A stretch of 64,000 nt of DNA. Source: Bacillus badius NBRC 15713. Lineage in GTDB: Bacteria > Bacillota > Bacilli > Bacillales > Domibacillaceae. The position numbers and the translations under genes were made by a program. The notes under the pieces were generated by a model. The model ran no database searches. It saw only the letters and a program-made list of their open reading frames with translations, and had not been told where the DNA came from. This document shows positions 1 to 9,730 of the stretch, piece by piece; the stretch's first letter is position 1; the number at the start of each line of letters is the position of its first letter. Location: positions 62,001 to 126,000 of the forward strand of contig NZ_BCVF01000003.1 of assembly GCF_001591605.1 (NCBI RefSeq), written 5' to 3'.

Positions 1-432
1 GGAATTGACATATGTCAAAGGCAGCATCGTATCGCCGAATAAGGCCTGCAGCTCTTTCCAAGCCCTCTCTGTTTGATAAATATCTGCCATATCCGCCATC
101 GAACAGCCAGCCCGCATATCAGGAAGAATCACGGTCTGTTCCGGAGTCGTTAAAATATCAGCTGTTTCTGCCATAAAATGGACTCCGCAAAACACAATAT
201 GCCTGGCCTTCTTATTCTTTGCAGAGATTTGTGCCAGTTGCAAAGAATCGCCGACAGCATCAGCAAATTGAATAACTTCATCACGCTGATAGTGGTGGCC
301 CGGAATAAACAGTTCCTCTCCAAGCTGCTGTTTAATCTCCCTTACTCTTTCTTCCATTTCTTCCTTCTTCATTTGACGATATTTGTCCGGTAAATCAAAA
401 GACGGCTGTTTAAGCATTTCCAAGATAGACAT
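1..432 (-). CDS. nadA: quinolinate synthase NadA, partial (C-terminal part beyond window)
   Basis: Condenses iminoaspartate with dihydroxyacetone phosphate to quinolinate, using a [4Fe-4S] cluster, in de novo NAD synthesis. The reading frame begins with ATG at 432 ([10 protein letters not shown]), preceded by AGGAGG, and stays open to the window edge, giving about 144 residues. Visible family segments include [28 protein letters not shown] and [15 protein letters not shown], which carry substrate-binding residues and a cluster cysteine. It starts 23 bp before the nadC stop, so the two are translationally coupled in a nadB-nadC-nadA operon. The identification is firm; the rest of the gene is not in the window. 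Confidence 0.95.
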   Translation of the reverse strand, partial: MSILEMLKQPSFDLPDKYRQMKKEEMEERVREIKQQLGEELFIPGHHYQRDEVIQFADAVGDSLQLAQISAKNKKARHIVFCGVHFMAETADILTTPEQTVILPDMRAGCSMADMADIYQTERAWKELQALFGDTMLPLTYVNS

Positions 433-1288
433 GATCCGCTTCCTCCTTGACAGAATCCGTGATGACTTTTGCACTAATATCCAATGCACGAATAGAGTGG
501 GTCAGAGCACCAAGTGAAATCCAATCAACACCGCTTTCCGCAAACGGCCGAATTCCATCAAGCGGAATGCCGCCAGAAGCCTCTGTTGCAACTCCTTCAG
601 GGACAAGCGGAAGCCATTCCTGAATTTCTTGAGGTGTCCGATTATCGAACATAATAATATCGGCCCCGGCTTCCACCGCCTCGGCCAGCTGTTGCTTCGT
701 TTCTATTTCCACTTCGATTTTCACTGTATGCCCAACAGTCGCCCGGGCTTTCTCTATTGCTTGCTTAATCCCTCCGGCAAATGCAATATGATTATCCTTC
801 AGCATCACTGCATCGTAAAGGCCGCGCCGGTGATTATAGCCTCCGCCTGCTTTCACTGCATATTTCTCAAGCATCCGCAGTCCGGGCGTTGTTTTGCGTG
901 TATCGCAAATTTTAGCGCGGGTACCGGCTGTTTGTTTAACGGCGGCGGCTGTCGCCGTTGCGATACCGGACATTCGCTGAATCAAATTAAGAACGACGCG
1001 TTCTGCCTTTAATAGTCCTTGCATGGTCCCGGCTACTTCTGCCAGCACCGTGCCGGGAACAATCATTTCCCCATCATTTACCGCTATATTTACGACAGCA
1101 GAGGGATCAATCAAGGTAAAGCCGCGCTGCAAAATTTGCCCTCCGCAAAAAATCCCCGCTTCTTTTGCCACTAAAGTAAATGATCCCCTGTCTCCGCGCG
1201 AAAAAAGCGCCTCTCCGCTCAAGTCCCCATCTCCAATGTCCTCTATAAAAAACTGTTTAAGCATGGATTCTAATTGGATTTCGTTCAT
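410..1288 (-). CDS. nadC: nicotinate-nucleotide pyrophosphorylase (carboxylating)
   Basis: Converts quinolinate and PRPP to nicotinate mononucleotide, CO2 and PPi in the cytoplasm. The protein has 292 residues, close to the usual 280-290, with an N-terminal QAPRTase domain and a C-terminal barrel. Visible family signatures are [12 protein letters not shown], the RKTTPGLR phosphoribosyl-binding stretch, [10 protein letters not shown] and [11 protein letters not shown] chose ATG at 1288 because AGAGGTGG lies 5 nt upstream; the in-frame GTG three codons earlier overlaps that ribosome binding site. The gene overlaps the 3' end of nadB by 32 bp and the start of nadA by 23 bp, a tight operon. Confidence 0.96.
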   Translation of the reverse strand: MNEIQLESMLKQFFIEDIGDGDLSGEALFSRGDRGSFTLVAKEAGIFCGGQILQRGFTLIDPSAVVNIAVNDGEMIVPGTVLAEVAGTMQGLLKAERVVLNLIQRMSGIATATAAAVKQTAGTRAKICDTRKTTPGLRMLEKYAVKAGGGYNHRRGLYDAVMLKDNHIAFAGGIKQAIEKARATVGHTVKIEVEIETKQQLAEAVEAGADIIMFDNRTPQEIQEWLPLVPEGVATEASGGIPLDGIRPFAESGVDWISLGALTHSIRALDISAKVITDSVKEEADHVYLGNA

Positions 1289-2852
1289 GCTGTCCACCTC
1301 TTATATTTATTCGGTCCTTCGTCTGTATGACTCTCTTGCCCCGCCAATGTACTTCTTCAGCCATAAAATCTGTGCGGATATGCGCACCTCGGCTCTCCGT
1401 GCGAAGCAAAGCAGCCCGGCTGATTAAATAACTGTTTATGCTCATATAAATCTTCTCAATGGCCTCTTGCTCCAGCTCATCCAACCCGCTCTCTATCCAT
1501 TCTCGAACCCCTAAAGCTTCTAAATAACGAACATGGCTTTGCAAGTTTTCCGGTGTGCGGATAATGCCCGCTGCCTTCATCGTTCGGTTCCGCAGCTCCT
1601 CCTTCGAGAATCCGCCAGCTGACTCAGCCGGCAGCTGGCTGTCATAATAGAAAACGCGCGCCGGCAACTGGCTTGCCGGCAGCCGGCGGTTAATAAAAGC
1701 AGCTAGCCGACGGCCGTATACAATCCCTTCAAGCAATGAATTACTCGCCAAACGGTTGGCCCCATGGACACCGCTGTGAGCGGCTTCCCCGACCGCATAT
1801 AATCCAGGAATCGTTGTGCATCCATTTGAATCAACGGATATTCCGCCCATTAAAAAGTGGCTTCCAGGCGCCACAGGAAGGAGGCCATCACTAATAGATA
1901 CACCATTCCTTTTACATAACGCGGTAATCGTCGGGAATTGCTTTTCAAAATGCTCCATGCCGCGTATATCAAGAAAGACCTCTTTCCCTTTTGTCCGTGC
2001 CTTATAAATTTCATAAGCTGCAATATGACGCGGAGCCAAGTCTTTTAGCGGATGAACTCCCTCCATCAGCAAAGAACCAGACCCGTCAATCAGCTTGGCG
2101 CCGGCCCCTCTGACTGCCTCGGAAATTAAGCCTTGGGCAGCTCCGTTCGCAAAAAGCAAGGTAGGATGAAATTGGACAAATTCCATATCTGCAATTTCTG
2201 CGCCGGCACGAAAAGCTATGGCTACCCCGTCCCCCGTCATCGTCGGCTGATTGGAAGTAGCCGGGTAAACCGCGCCGGCCCCTCCAGTCGCTATTACTAC
2301 GTGGGGCGCCCAGCAGTAACTAATCACTCCCTCTTTACTTTTTGTTTTTACCCCGATGCAAAGGGAGCGGTCTTCAGACAGTAAACAGTCATAAGCCATT
2401 TCGCCCTCGATAATCTCCACATTTTCCGGCAATGTCGCCAGCAAATGCTCGACTGTGTGCCGCCCCGTAGCATCTCCGCCGGAATGAATAATTCTCTTGG
2501 CGCTATGCGCCCCTTCCAGACCAAGTGACGGCTGTCCATCTGCGTCCCTGTCAATGTGGAGACCGCCAGCAATCAGTTCCTTGACCGCAGCGGCCCCCTC
2601 ATCGGCTAATCGCTCGACTTCTTCTATAAAATGATGGTGTCTTCCTGCATTTAATGTATCCTCTACATGCGAATGGATGCTGTCGCCTTTATCAATTACT
2701 GCCGCAATCCCGCCTTGCGCAATATAAGAATTGCTTTGTCTGATTTTTGTTTTTGTGAGAATAATCACATGACTAGTTGAATGAAGATGATGGGCCAGTT
2801 GCAAAGCAGCTAATCCGCTGCCGACGATAATGACATCCGCTTGTCTATTCAT
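1257..2852 (-). CDS. nadB: L-aspartate oxidase
   Basis: FAD enzyme that oxidises L-aspartate to iminoaspartate, the first step of de novo NAD synthesis. The 531-residue protein opens with a dinucleotide-binding motif (VIIVGSGLAAL, residues 8-18). It also shows SYIAQGGIAAV, HSGGDATGRH, the succinate-dehydrogenase-like MEFVQFHPT and GLYAVGEAAHSGVHGANRL. Length and domain order match the fumarate reductase/NadB flavoprotein family. ATG at 2852 is preceded by GAGGGG at good spacing. It is the first gene of nadBCA and diverges from nifS, with an apparent NiaR operator in the shared 105-bp gap. Confidence 0.96.
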   Translation of the reverse strand: MNRQADVIIVGSGLAALQLAHHLHSTSHVIILTKTKIRQSNSYIAQGGIAAVIDKGDSIHSHVEDTLNAGRHHHFIEEVERLADEGAAAVKELIAGGLHIDRDADGQPSLGLEGAHSAKRIIHSGGDATGRHTVEHLLATLPENVEIIEGEMAYDCLLSEDRSLCIGVKTKSKEGVISYCWAPHVVIATGGAGAVYPATSNQPTMTGDGVAIAFRAGAEIADMEFVQFHPTLLFANGAAQGLISEAVRGAGAKLIDGSGSLLMEGVHPLKDLAPRHIAAYEIYKARTKGKEVFLDIRGMEHFEKQFPTITALCKRNGVSISDGLLPVAPGSHFLMGGISVDSNGCTTIPGLYAVGEAAHSGVHGANRLASNSLLEGIVYGRRLAAFINRRLPASQLPARVFYYDSQLPAESAGGFSKEELRNRTMKAAGIIRTPENLQSHVRYLEALGVREWIESGLDELEQEAIEKIYMSINSYLISRAALLRTESRGAHIRTDFMAEEVHWRGKRVIQTKDRINIRGGQHERNPIRIHA

Positions 2853-2876
2853 TATTTTCCCCTCTTGTTTTAACAG

Positions 2877-2888
2877 GTGTCTTGACAC
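2877..2888. promoter_or_regulatory. probable NiaR (niacin repressor) operator
   Basis: A perfect inverted repeat GTGTC-TT-GACAC lies between divergent nadB and nifS. NiaR of Bacillus represses nadBCA and nifS-niaR in the presence of niacin and recognises TGTC/GACA-type half-sites. A second, weaker half-site (AAGACAAGG) occurs near 2923. Assignment is inferred from position and from niaR being encoded 1.2 kb away. Confidence 0.6.
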
Positions 2889-2957
2889 ATATATTTACAC
2901 AAATTTAAACTAAAGACAAGGCTTTTTTTAAATCCTTACTTACAGGAGGAGCGTCCC

Positions 2958-4082
2958 GTGATTTATTTTGATTATGCAGCCACTGCACCTATGAGTGAAG
3001 AAGCGCTGAATGTTTATATAAAAACAAACCAAAAGTTTTTCGGAAACAGTTCAAGTCTTCATGATGAAGGCAGCCGGTCCCGCTTTTTGCTGGAGCGATG
3101 CCGGGAGAGCCTAGCCAAACTGATCGGCGGAAAAAAAGAAGGAGTTTACTTTACTTCAGGAGGAACAGAAAGCAACCTATTAGCTATCGTTTCCCTGGCA
3201 AAAGCAGCGAGAAAAAAAGGAAACCATATTATTACTTCGCTGGCAGAGCATTCCTCTGTCCACTCGGCAACGGCTTACTTGGAGAAAGCAGGATTCGCTG
3301 TCACCAAACTGCCGCTCAGCTCACGCGGCATAGTTGAGCCGGAGAAGCTGGCTGCAGCCATCCGGCCAGATACCATTCTCGTTTCCTTGCAATACATTAA
3401 TCAGGAAATTGGAGCGATCAATCCAATAGAAGAAATAGGGAAACTATTAGCAGAAAAAGAAATCTTATTTCACTCAGATTGCGTTCAGGCATTTGGAAAA
3501 TTGGATATTTGTCCGCTTCTAAAGTGGGTGGATAGCCTCTCGCTCTCCTCCCATAAAGTATTCGGCCCAAAAGGAGCAGGAGCTGTGTATATGGATCCTT
3601 CTGTGCAATGGTCCCCGGTTTTTCCGGGTCTCACGCACGAAAGCGGCTTTCGGGGGGGAACAGTGTCTGTTCCGGCTATCGCTGCCTTTACAGCAGCCGC
3701 AGAAGAAGCCTGCCGGACATTTAGCCAGCAAACGGAATGGGCGTTCCGCCGTTTGCTAAAAGAAAAACTCTCCGGCTCTTCTTTCTGCTGGATTGAGGCG
3801 GAAGAAGCCAGACAGCTCCCTTCTATCATCGGGCTCACGCTTCCAGGCATGGAGGGACAGCTCGTCTTATTGAAATTAAATGAGCAGGGCTGCGCTATTT
3901 CAACAGGCAGCGCATGTGACGCCCGATCAGAAAACGGAACAAAAGCGATTCTGGCAATGGGCTATCCAATGGAGACGGCCCGTCAGTTTTTCCGCATTTC
4001 CTTCAGCAGCCGGACGACTATGGAAGAAATAGAAACATTGGGAGATCTTCTTCTTGACTTAACCTCCGCAGCGCTCCGTTAG
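2958..4082 (+). CDS. nifS: NifS-type cysteine desulfurase for NadA Fe-S cluster supply
   Basis: PLP enzyme that releases sulfur from cysteine; in Bacillus this paralogue serves the NadA iron-sulfur cluster. The 374-residue protein shows the class V aminotransferase fold, with PLP lysine K200 in SSHKVFGPKG and the mobile-loop cysteine C320 in STGSACDARSE. It starts at GTG 2958, preceded by AGGAGG. It lies divergent to nadBCA and upstream of niaR, the same arrangement as in B. subtilis. This supports a NAD-specific role rather than general Fe-S assembly, although function is inferred from context. Confidence 0.93.
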   Translation: MIYFDYAATAPMSEEALNVYIKTNQKFFGNSSSLHDEGSRSRFLLERCRESLAKLIGGKKEGVYFTSGGTESNLLAIVSLAKAARKKGNHIITSLAEHSSVHSATAYLEKAGFAVTKLPLSSRGIVEPEKLAAAIRPDTILVSLQYINQEIGAINPIEEIGKLLAEKEILFHSDCVQAFGKLDICPLLKWVDSLSLSSHKVFGPKGAGAVYMDPSVQWSPVFPGLTHESGFRGGTVSVPAIAAFTAAAEEACRTFSQQTEWAFRRLLKEKLSGSSFCWIEAEEARQLPSIIGLTLPGMEGQLVLLKLNEQGCAISTGSACDARSENGTKAILAMGYPMETARQFFRISFSSRTTMEEIETLGDLLLDLTSAALR

Positions 4083-4142
4083 AACTGCTTATCCGCTTAT
4101 GGTAAAATAGAAGCAGCGGAATTTAAACATGGAGGGATAACT

Positions 4143-4682
4143 ATGACTCCCGGGAAAAAGATTTTAGGAGAAGAAAGGCGAACATTGATCTTAGAATGGC
4201 TGCAGACGAGCAAGGAGCCGTTAACAGGCAGCGAGCTGGCCAGCCGCTCAAATGTCAGCCGGCAAGTCATCGTCAATGACATTACTTTATTGAAAGCGCG
4301 CAATGAGCCCATTATCGCTACCAGTCAAGGGTATTGCTACTTTGCGCCTTCCTTGCCGGAACAATGGTTTGAGCGATCTGTTGCCTGCAACCATAAGCCG
4401 GAGGAAACAGAGGAAGAGCTGAATCTGCTCGTTGATCTGGGATTGCTCGTCAAAGACGTAAAAATTGAGCATCCGGTATATGGGGACTTAACCGCTTCGA
4501 TCATGGTTTCTAACCGAAAAGAAGTGGCTCAGTTTGTCAAACGCATTCATGAAACGAATGCCACATACTTATCACAATTAACGAACGGCGTACATTTGCA
4601 TACAATCGCCGCCAAAAATAAACAAACGCTAGATGAAGCAGAAGCTGCCTTGCAAGAAGCGGGCTTTTTACTGGTGGAATAA
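4143..4682 (+). CDS. niaR: NiaR (YrxA) niacin-responsive transcriptional repressor
   Basis: Represses NAD synthesis and niacin uptake genes when niacin is bound. The 179-residue protein has an N-terminal winged helix (HTH_11, about residues 8-60, including LTGSELASRSNVSRQVIVND) and a C-terminal 3H domain. Three conserved histidines are visible in IEHPVYGDL, KRIHETN and GVHLHTIA, likely metal and niacin ligands. It follows nifS by 60 bp and is probably cotranscribed and autoregulated through the operator near 2880. Length and domain order are standard for the family. Confidence 0.93.
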   Translation: MTPGKKILGEERRTLILEWLQTSKEPLTGSELASRSNVSRQVIVNDITLLKARNEPIIATSQGYCYFAPSLPEQWFERSVACNHKPEETEEELNLLVDLGLLVKDVKIEHPVYGDLTASIMVSNRKEVAQFVKRIHETNATYLSQLTNGVHLHTIAAKNKQTLDEAEAALQEAGFLLVE

Positions 4683-4741
4683 ACACGGTTCATTTGGCAA
4701 GGATGCCTTGGCATTTACCGGAAAACAGACGAATCCGCCAA

Positions 4742-4779
4742 AACATAAAAGCTGACAGGAGTGCGTCACTCCTGTCAGC
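4742..4779 (-). terminator. intrinsic terminator after pheA
   Basis: A perfect 13-bp stem (4751-4763 with 4767-4779, 3-nt loop) is followed on the minus strand by TTTTATGTTTT. It lies about 105 bp beyond the pheA stop. Confidence 0.7.
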
Positions 4780-4817
4780 CGCCGATAAAATAGAGCGGGC
4801 CTTTGCCCGTAAATGTT

Positions 4818-4843
4818 AAGCTGTCCTTGCAGGGCAGCTTTTT
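4818..4843 (+). terminator. intrinsic terminator after niaR
   Basis: A 9-bp stem (4818-4826 with 4832-4840, one G-T pair) and 5-nt loop are followed by a short T-run on the plus strand. It ends the nifS-niaR unit before the convergent pheA gene. Confidence 0.6.
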
Positions 4844-4885
4844 GGCATTAAGCAGCCTGTTCCCTGCTCACGCTCCATGCTTGTT

Positions 4886-5761
4886 CTATTTGTCCGCTTC
4901 TCGTTCGTCTGGCTGAATAGAGTAGGCGCGGTAGCTTCCCAGCACATGGACTTTACAGCCGAGCGCTTCCATTTCCGCAAAAGCCCCCGGCAACAGCACT
5001 TCATCCATACGCTGTTCAATGTCGAGAATAAAGAAATAATTGCCAAGACCGGTTTTCAATGGACGTGACTCAATTTTGCTTAAATTGATATTACGCCAGG
5101 AAAAAGCGGATAACACTTGGTGCAGCGCTCCTGGTCTATCAGATGGAAGCGTGATGACCACTGTGGTTTTATCCCGGGGCCGGTCCAGCGGAAGCGACAG
5201 TTCCGTTTCCTGTCTGGCCAGCACGATAAAACGGGTATGATTAAAGTCATAATCATGAATATTGACTTTAGCAATGGCTAAATCATACTCCTGAGCTGAC
5301 AACTCATTAGCGATTGCTGCCAATCGCTGTTCCGGATGTTCTTTTACATATTTGGCAGCAGCGGCGGTTGAAGCCGCCTGCTCGTGTGGAATATCCGGAA
5401 AATAACTATGTAGAAATTTATGGCATTGAGCAATTGCATGCGGATGGGAAAGAACTTTCCCTGTTTTCTGCCAATCATAGGCATACTCTTTATGGACGAG
5501 AAGGTGCTGTTGAATCGGTTCAGTCACTTCCGCAACAATTTTTAAATCCGCCTCATGAAACAAATAATCAATCGTTAAATTCACTGTTCCCTCAAGTGTG
5601 TTCTCAATAGGAACAACAGCAAAATCCATGTCCCCGTTAATGACCGCATCCATGCAAGCCGGGATAGTCACATAGGGAATATGCTCTTCCTCTGGAAAAG
5701 CGTGGCGCACTGCTAAATTCGTGAAAGTAGCAGCAGGACCTAAAAAAGCAATCTTTCGCAA
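4886..5761 (-). CDS. pheA: prephenate dehydratase
   Basis: Converts prephenate to phenylpyruvate in phenylalanine synthesis. The 291-residue protein has the periplasmic-binding-like PDT domain (residues 1-180) with the catalytic TRF motif at 176-178. A C-terminal ACT domain follows with GALH (211-214) and ESRP (231-234), the phenylalanine allosteric site. Start is TTG at 5761, because a stop codon immediately precedes it in frame; AAGGAG lies about 11 nt upstream. It follows pheB by 57 bp, as in B. subtilis obg-pheB-pheA. Assignment is very secure. Confidence 0.96.
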   Translation of the reverse strand: MRKIAFLGPAATFTNLAVRHAFPEEEHIPYVTIPACMDAVINGDMDFAVVPIENTLEGTVNLTIDYLFHEADLKIVAEVTEPIQQHLLVHKEYAYDWQKTGKVLSHPHAIAQCHKFLHSYFPDIPHEQAASTAAAAKYVKEHPEQRLAAIANELSAQEYDLAIAKVNIHDYDFNHTRFIVLARQETELSLPLDRPRDKTTVVITLPSDRPGALHQVLSAFSWRNINLSKIESRPLKTGLGNYFFILDIEQRMDEVLLPGAFAEMEALGCKVHVLGSYRAYSIQPDEREADK

Positions 5762-5818
5762 TCAAATCTACTCTCCTTACTAGAAAATTGGCAATATTTA
5801 AACTGAAAAAGCTGGCTC

Positions 5819-6274
5819 TTATCCGCCTGAGCCCAGCACTTCTACTGTATCTACAAACTCCAGCCTTTCCAGCTCTGCCAGCATCTCATCCAGTTCAATC
5901 GTCATGTTGCTGACATTCAACGATAAAGTGACGTTCGCCCTTCCTTGAAGGGGAATTGTCTGATGAATGGTTAAAATATTCCCTTCATATTTTGCGACGA
6001 GTCCAAGCAATTCGGACAAGGTGCCAGACCGGTCTTCAAGATGAAAGAATAACGTAATAATTCGTTCCGTTACGACCTTGTGGAAGGGAAAAACCGTATC
6101 GCGGTATTTATAGAAAGCACTGCGGCTTAAATCGACCTTTTTCACCGCTTCCCATACAGAATCTGCCCGATGCCGATCAATTAACTCCTTGGCCTCAAGT
6201 GTTTTCTTCATTGCCTCTGGCAATACATCCTCACGCACCAAATAAAATTTACGTTCAAAATCCTTTTTAGCCAC
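5819..6274 (-). CDS. pheB: ACT domain protein PheB
   Basis: A 151-residue protein with an N-terminal helical region and a C-terminal ACT domain (about residues 72-148, starting [20 protein letters not shown]). It is the PheB family, encoded next to pheA in Bacillales and sometimes annotated as a chorismate mutase-like protein, although no chorismate mutase active site is evident. A role in aromatic amino acid regulation is inferred from the neighbour and the ligand-binding ACT fold. GTG start at 6274 has GAGGGAG upstream. Confidence 0.9.
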   Translation of the reverse strand: MAKKDFERKFYLVREDVLPEAMKKTLEAKELIDRHRADSVWEAVKKVDLSRSAFYKYRDTVFPFHKVVTERIITLFFHLEDRSGTLSELLGLVAKYEGNILTIHQTIPLQGRANVTLSLNVSNMTIELDEMLAELERLEFVDTVEVLGSGG

Positions 6275-6515
6275 GTTTCTCCCTCACTTAAAAGCGGAAG
6301 CGGCTTTTAACCAGAACATCAAGCGGACGGCTCAAATAGCAACTTGGGCTTCTGAATCCGCAACTGCTTATGCCTAGGGATTAGCCGCTGCAGCTAGATA
6401 AACTTAAGAATGGAAGCGATCCGTTCGTTCCGGCAGACAGAAACCGAATGGCTGCAAGCGAATAATCGCATACAGCCGAAACCGCTTCTATTTGCTGAAA
6501 CCATTGGCCGCTTTC
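6275..6515. other. intergenic region between obg and pheB
   Basis: This 241-bp gap holds no convincing gene. A short palindrome, TTAAAAGCGG with GCGGCTTTTAA, lies near 6288-6310. Several GC-rich segments resemble the vocabulary of other gaps in this window (near 15940 and 52190). It may be a decayed intergenic repeat, but I cannot show a second full copy. Confidence 0.3.
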
Positions 6516-7814
<1,299 letters not shown>

Positions 7815-7847
7815 CTATTGATGAAGCTATGCGTTGGATAAAACGAT

Positions 7848-8393
7848 CTATACGACCGCTTCAAAGAGCATTTCTTCCGCTGAATGCGCATGTATTTTGC
7901 ACTGCCTCACATCAGGCATGCTCAGTATTTCTGTTAATTCTTTAATCAGAAGCTCTGCATTCGTTATTATTCCACTGAATTCAAAAAAGAAACGGATTCC
8001 TTCCTCTGCCTCTCCAATAGAGAGATATAAATGGTTGTCTGCATACGCTTCGATATACTCTTCGATTAAACGAAAAATGGAAGACATCCAGCCTGCCAGC
8101 CGGCGGTCTTCTGTCTCCGCCTTTATGTTCGTATCCAGCACCTCATATTCGAGTTGAAAGAGATGCGCCTCCCAATTAAAGGTAATCAGCACTTTTGCAA
8201 GCTCCGGCAATGACAGATTGCATAAATGGGCTTCCTGTTTTGCCTGCATCGCCGTTTGTTCAATGACTCGCTCAGCTTCTTCTGTTTTTCCGAGCGCAAT
8301 GTATCCCTTGATGAGCTGGAGATGGTTCATCCAGTCATGGCGGGAGTGCTGAAGGGCTCGAATGATCGTCCAGTTGTTGCTTTTACTATCCAC
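7848..8393 (-). CDS. spo0B: Spo0B sporulation initiation phosphotransferase
   Basis: Relays phosphate from Spo0F to Spo0A in the sporulation phosphorelay. The SPOB-type four-helix segment contains QHSRHDWMNHLQLIKG; the phosphorylated histidine is H19 (H30 of B. subtilis). The rest is a degenerate kinase-like domain, so sequence identity is low outside the helix. I chose GTG at 8393, preceded by AAGGGGGG, giving 181 residues. An upstream GTG at 8459 lacks a ribosome binding site. Position between rpmA and obg matches B. subtilis and strengthens the call. Confidence 0.9.
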   Translation of the reverse strand: MDSKSNNWTIIRALQHSRHDWMNHLQLIKGYIALGKTEEAERVIEQTAMQAKQEAHLCNLSLPELAKVLITFNWEAHLFQLEYEVLDTNIKAETEDRRLAGWMSSIFRLIEEYIEAYADNHLYLSIGEAEEGIRFFFEFSGIITNAELLIKELTEILSMPDVRQCKIHAHSAEEMLFEAVV

Positions 8394-8572
8394 TGCACAG
8401 GTCCCCCCTTGTGCTAAACATAGTCGAAGAAAAGAAGGAGCCTTTGCCTTCTCATTCACTTGTTTTATTTTTACTACCTATCCGTCATCTTCCTGCCTGT
8501 CGTGGCTTTCCACCTAGTATACCAGAAATTGAGGAAGGAGAGATAGCAAACAACGTAAAAGCTGCCTCAAAA

Positions 8573-8612
8573 TAACCATAAAGAAAGCTCTAACCGGTTG
8601 GTTAGAGCTTTC
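8573..8612 (-). terminator. hairpin after rpmA, probable terminator
   Basis: A perfect 13-bp stem (8583-8595 with 8600-8612, GGTT loop) lies 25 bp beyond the rpmA stop. The minus-strand tail is only moderately T-rich (TTTATGG), so termination may be partial, allowing readthrough to spo0B-obg. Confidence 0.55.
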
Positions 8613-8636
8613 CACTTCCATGTTATCCAGCTTGTA

Positions 8637-8936
<300 letters not shown>

Positions 8937-9269
8937 TTAGTGAAAAGTAATTTTTATATGTTTGCTATACTCACGTTCAATCGTTTGCAGGGAAACAAGC
9001 ATTCCTTCAAGCAAGAGCTGAACCTTGTCCGCTTCAGCTGAAGGAAGGTTCTCTGGCACAATGCAGCGGAGGAATCCTCCTTCTTCTCCTTGCTCAATGC
9101 CTAATTTGGCATCGGTCAATGAAAGAATGGCATTTAATGCCCCAAAAGAGACAGATGTCGCTCCCGCACAAACGAGATCTTTTCCATGTTCAGCAAATTC
9201 AGCATGTCCTTCCATTGTGAAAGAAGAGATTCTTCCAGAAGGATTTCTGTTTACATTTACCCGAATCAT
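8937..9269 (-). CDS. prp: ribosomal-processing cysteine protease Prp (YsxB)
   Basis: Cysteine protease that trims the N-terminal extension of bL27. The 110-residue protein has the catalytic dyad H22 (in MEGHAEFAEHG) and C34 (in DLVCAGATSVSFGALN), at the same positions as in characterised Prp. It lies between rplU and rpmA, 15 bp upstream of the substrate gene. The encoded bL27 has the expected LQFFA-SKKG site, so enzyme and substrate agree. The start at 9269 is ATG. Confidence 0.95.
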   Translation of the reverse strand: MIRVNVNRNPSGRISSFTMEGHAEFAEHGKDLVCAGATSVSFGALNAILSLTDAKLGIEQGEEGGFLRCIVPENLPSAEADKVQLLLEGMLVSLQTIEREYSKHIKITFH

Positions 9270-9281
9270 TGGATCATCGCC

Positions 9282-9590
9282 TTACGCGTTGATTTTTTCA
9301 ATTACAACTTTAGTGTATGGTTGACGATGGCCTTGTTTTCTGCGGTAGTTTTTCTTTGCTTTGAATTTGAAAACAGTAATCTTCTTTTGACGGCCTTGTT
9401 TTTCAACTTTAGCTGTAACTGTAGCGCCTTCAACAGTTGGGCTTCCTACTTTTACATTATCGCCGCCAACGAATAATACTTGATCAAATGTTACAGAATC
9501 ACCTTCTGCAGCATCTAATTTTTCGATGTAGATCGCTTGACCTTCTTCTACTTTTACTTGTTTACCGCCAGTTTCAATAATTGCGTACAT
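9282..9590 (-). CDS. rplU: 50S ribosomal protein bL21
   Basis: Large-subunit ribosomal protein, 102 residues, with the conserved start [14 protein letters not shown] and the C-terminal [14 protein letters not shown] rRNA-binding stretch. ATG at 9590 is preceded by AAGGAGGTG; an in-frame GTG within that site was rejected as start. It is first in rplU-prp-rpmA and is preceded by an L21 leader, pointing to ribosomal protein autoregulation. Confidence 0.98.
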   Translation of the reverse strand: MYAIIETGGKQVKVEEGQAIYIEKLDAAEGDSVTFDQVLFVGGDNVKVGSPTVEGATVTAKVEKQGRQKKITVFKFKAKKNYRRKQGHRQPYTKVVIEKINA

Positions 9591-9599
9591 TTCCTGCAC

Positions 9600-9700
9600 C
9601 TCCTTGGTTACTCAGACTCGCCATTCGCAGGTGGTTTGCAAGAGCAAACACTTCCAACCTGTTATGAGCGGTTGTAGCACAGGTGCTACAAACAATAACA
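9600..9700 (-). ncRNA. ribosomal protein L21 leader
   Basis: Upstream of rplU the minus strand reads a 9-bp hairpin TTGTAGCAC/GTGCTACAA (9672-9691). Then come AACAGGTTGGAAGTGTTTGC and a complementary ACCACCTGCGAATGGCG, directly before the ribosome binding site. This order and wording match my memory of the Firmicutes L21 leader RNA element. It probably mediates feedback by a ribosomal protein. Boundaries are approximate. Confidence 0.75.
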
Positions 9701-9730
9701 TTAGAATCTTATCATTTCCCTGCTTTTATG

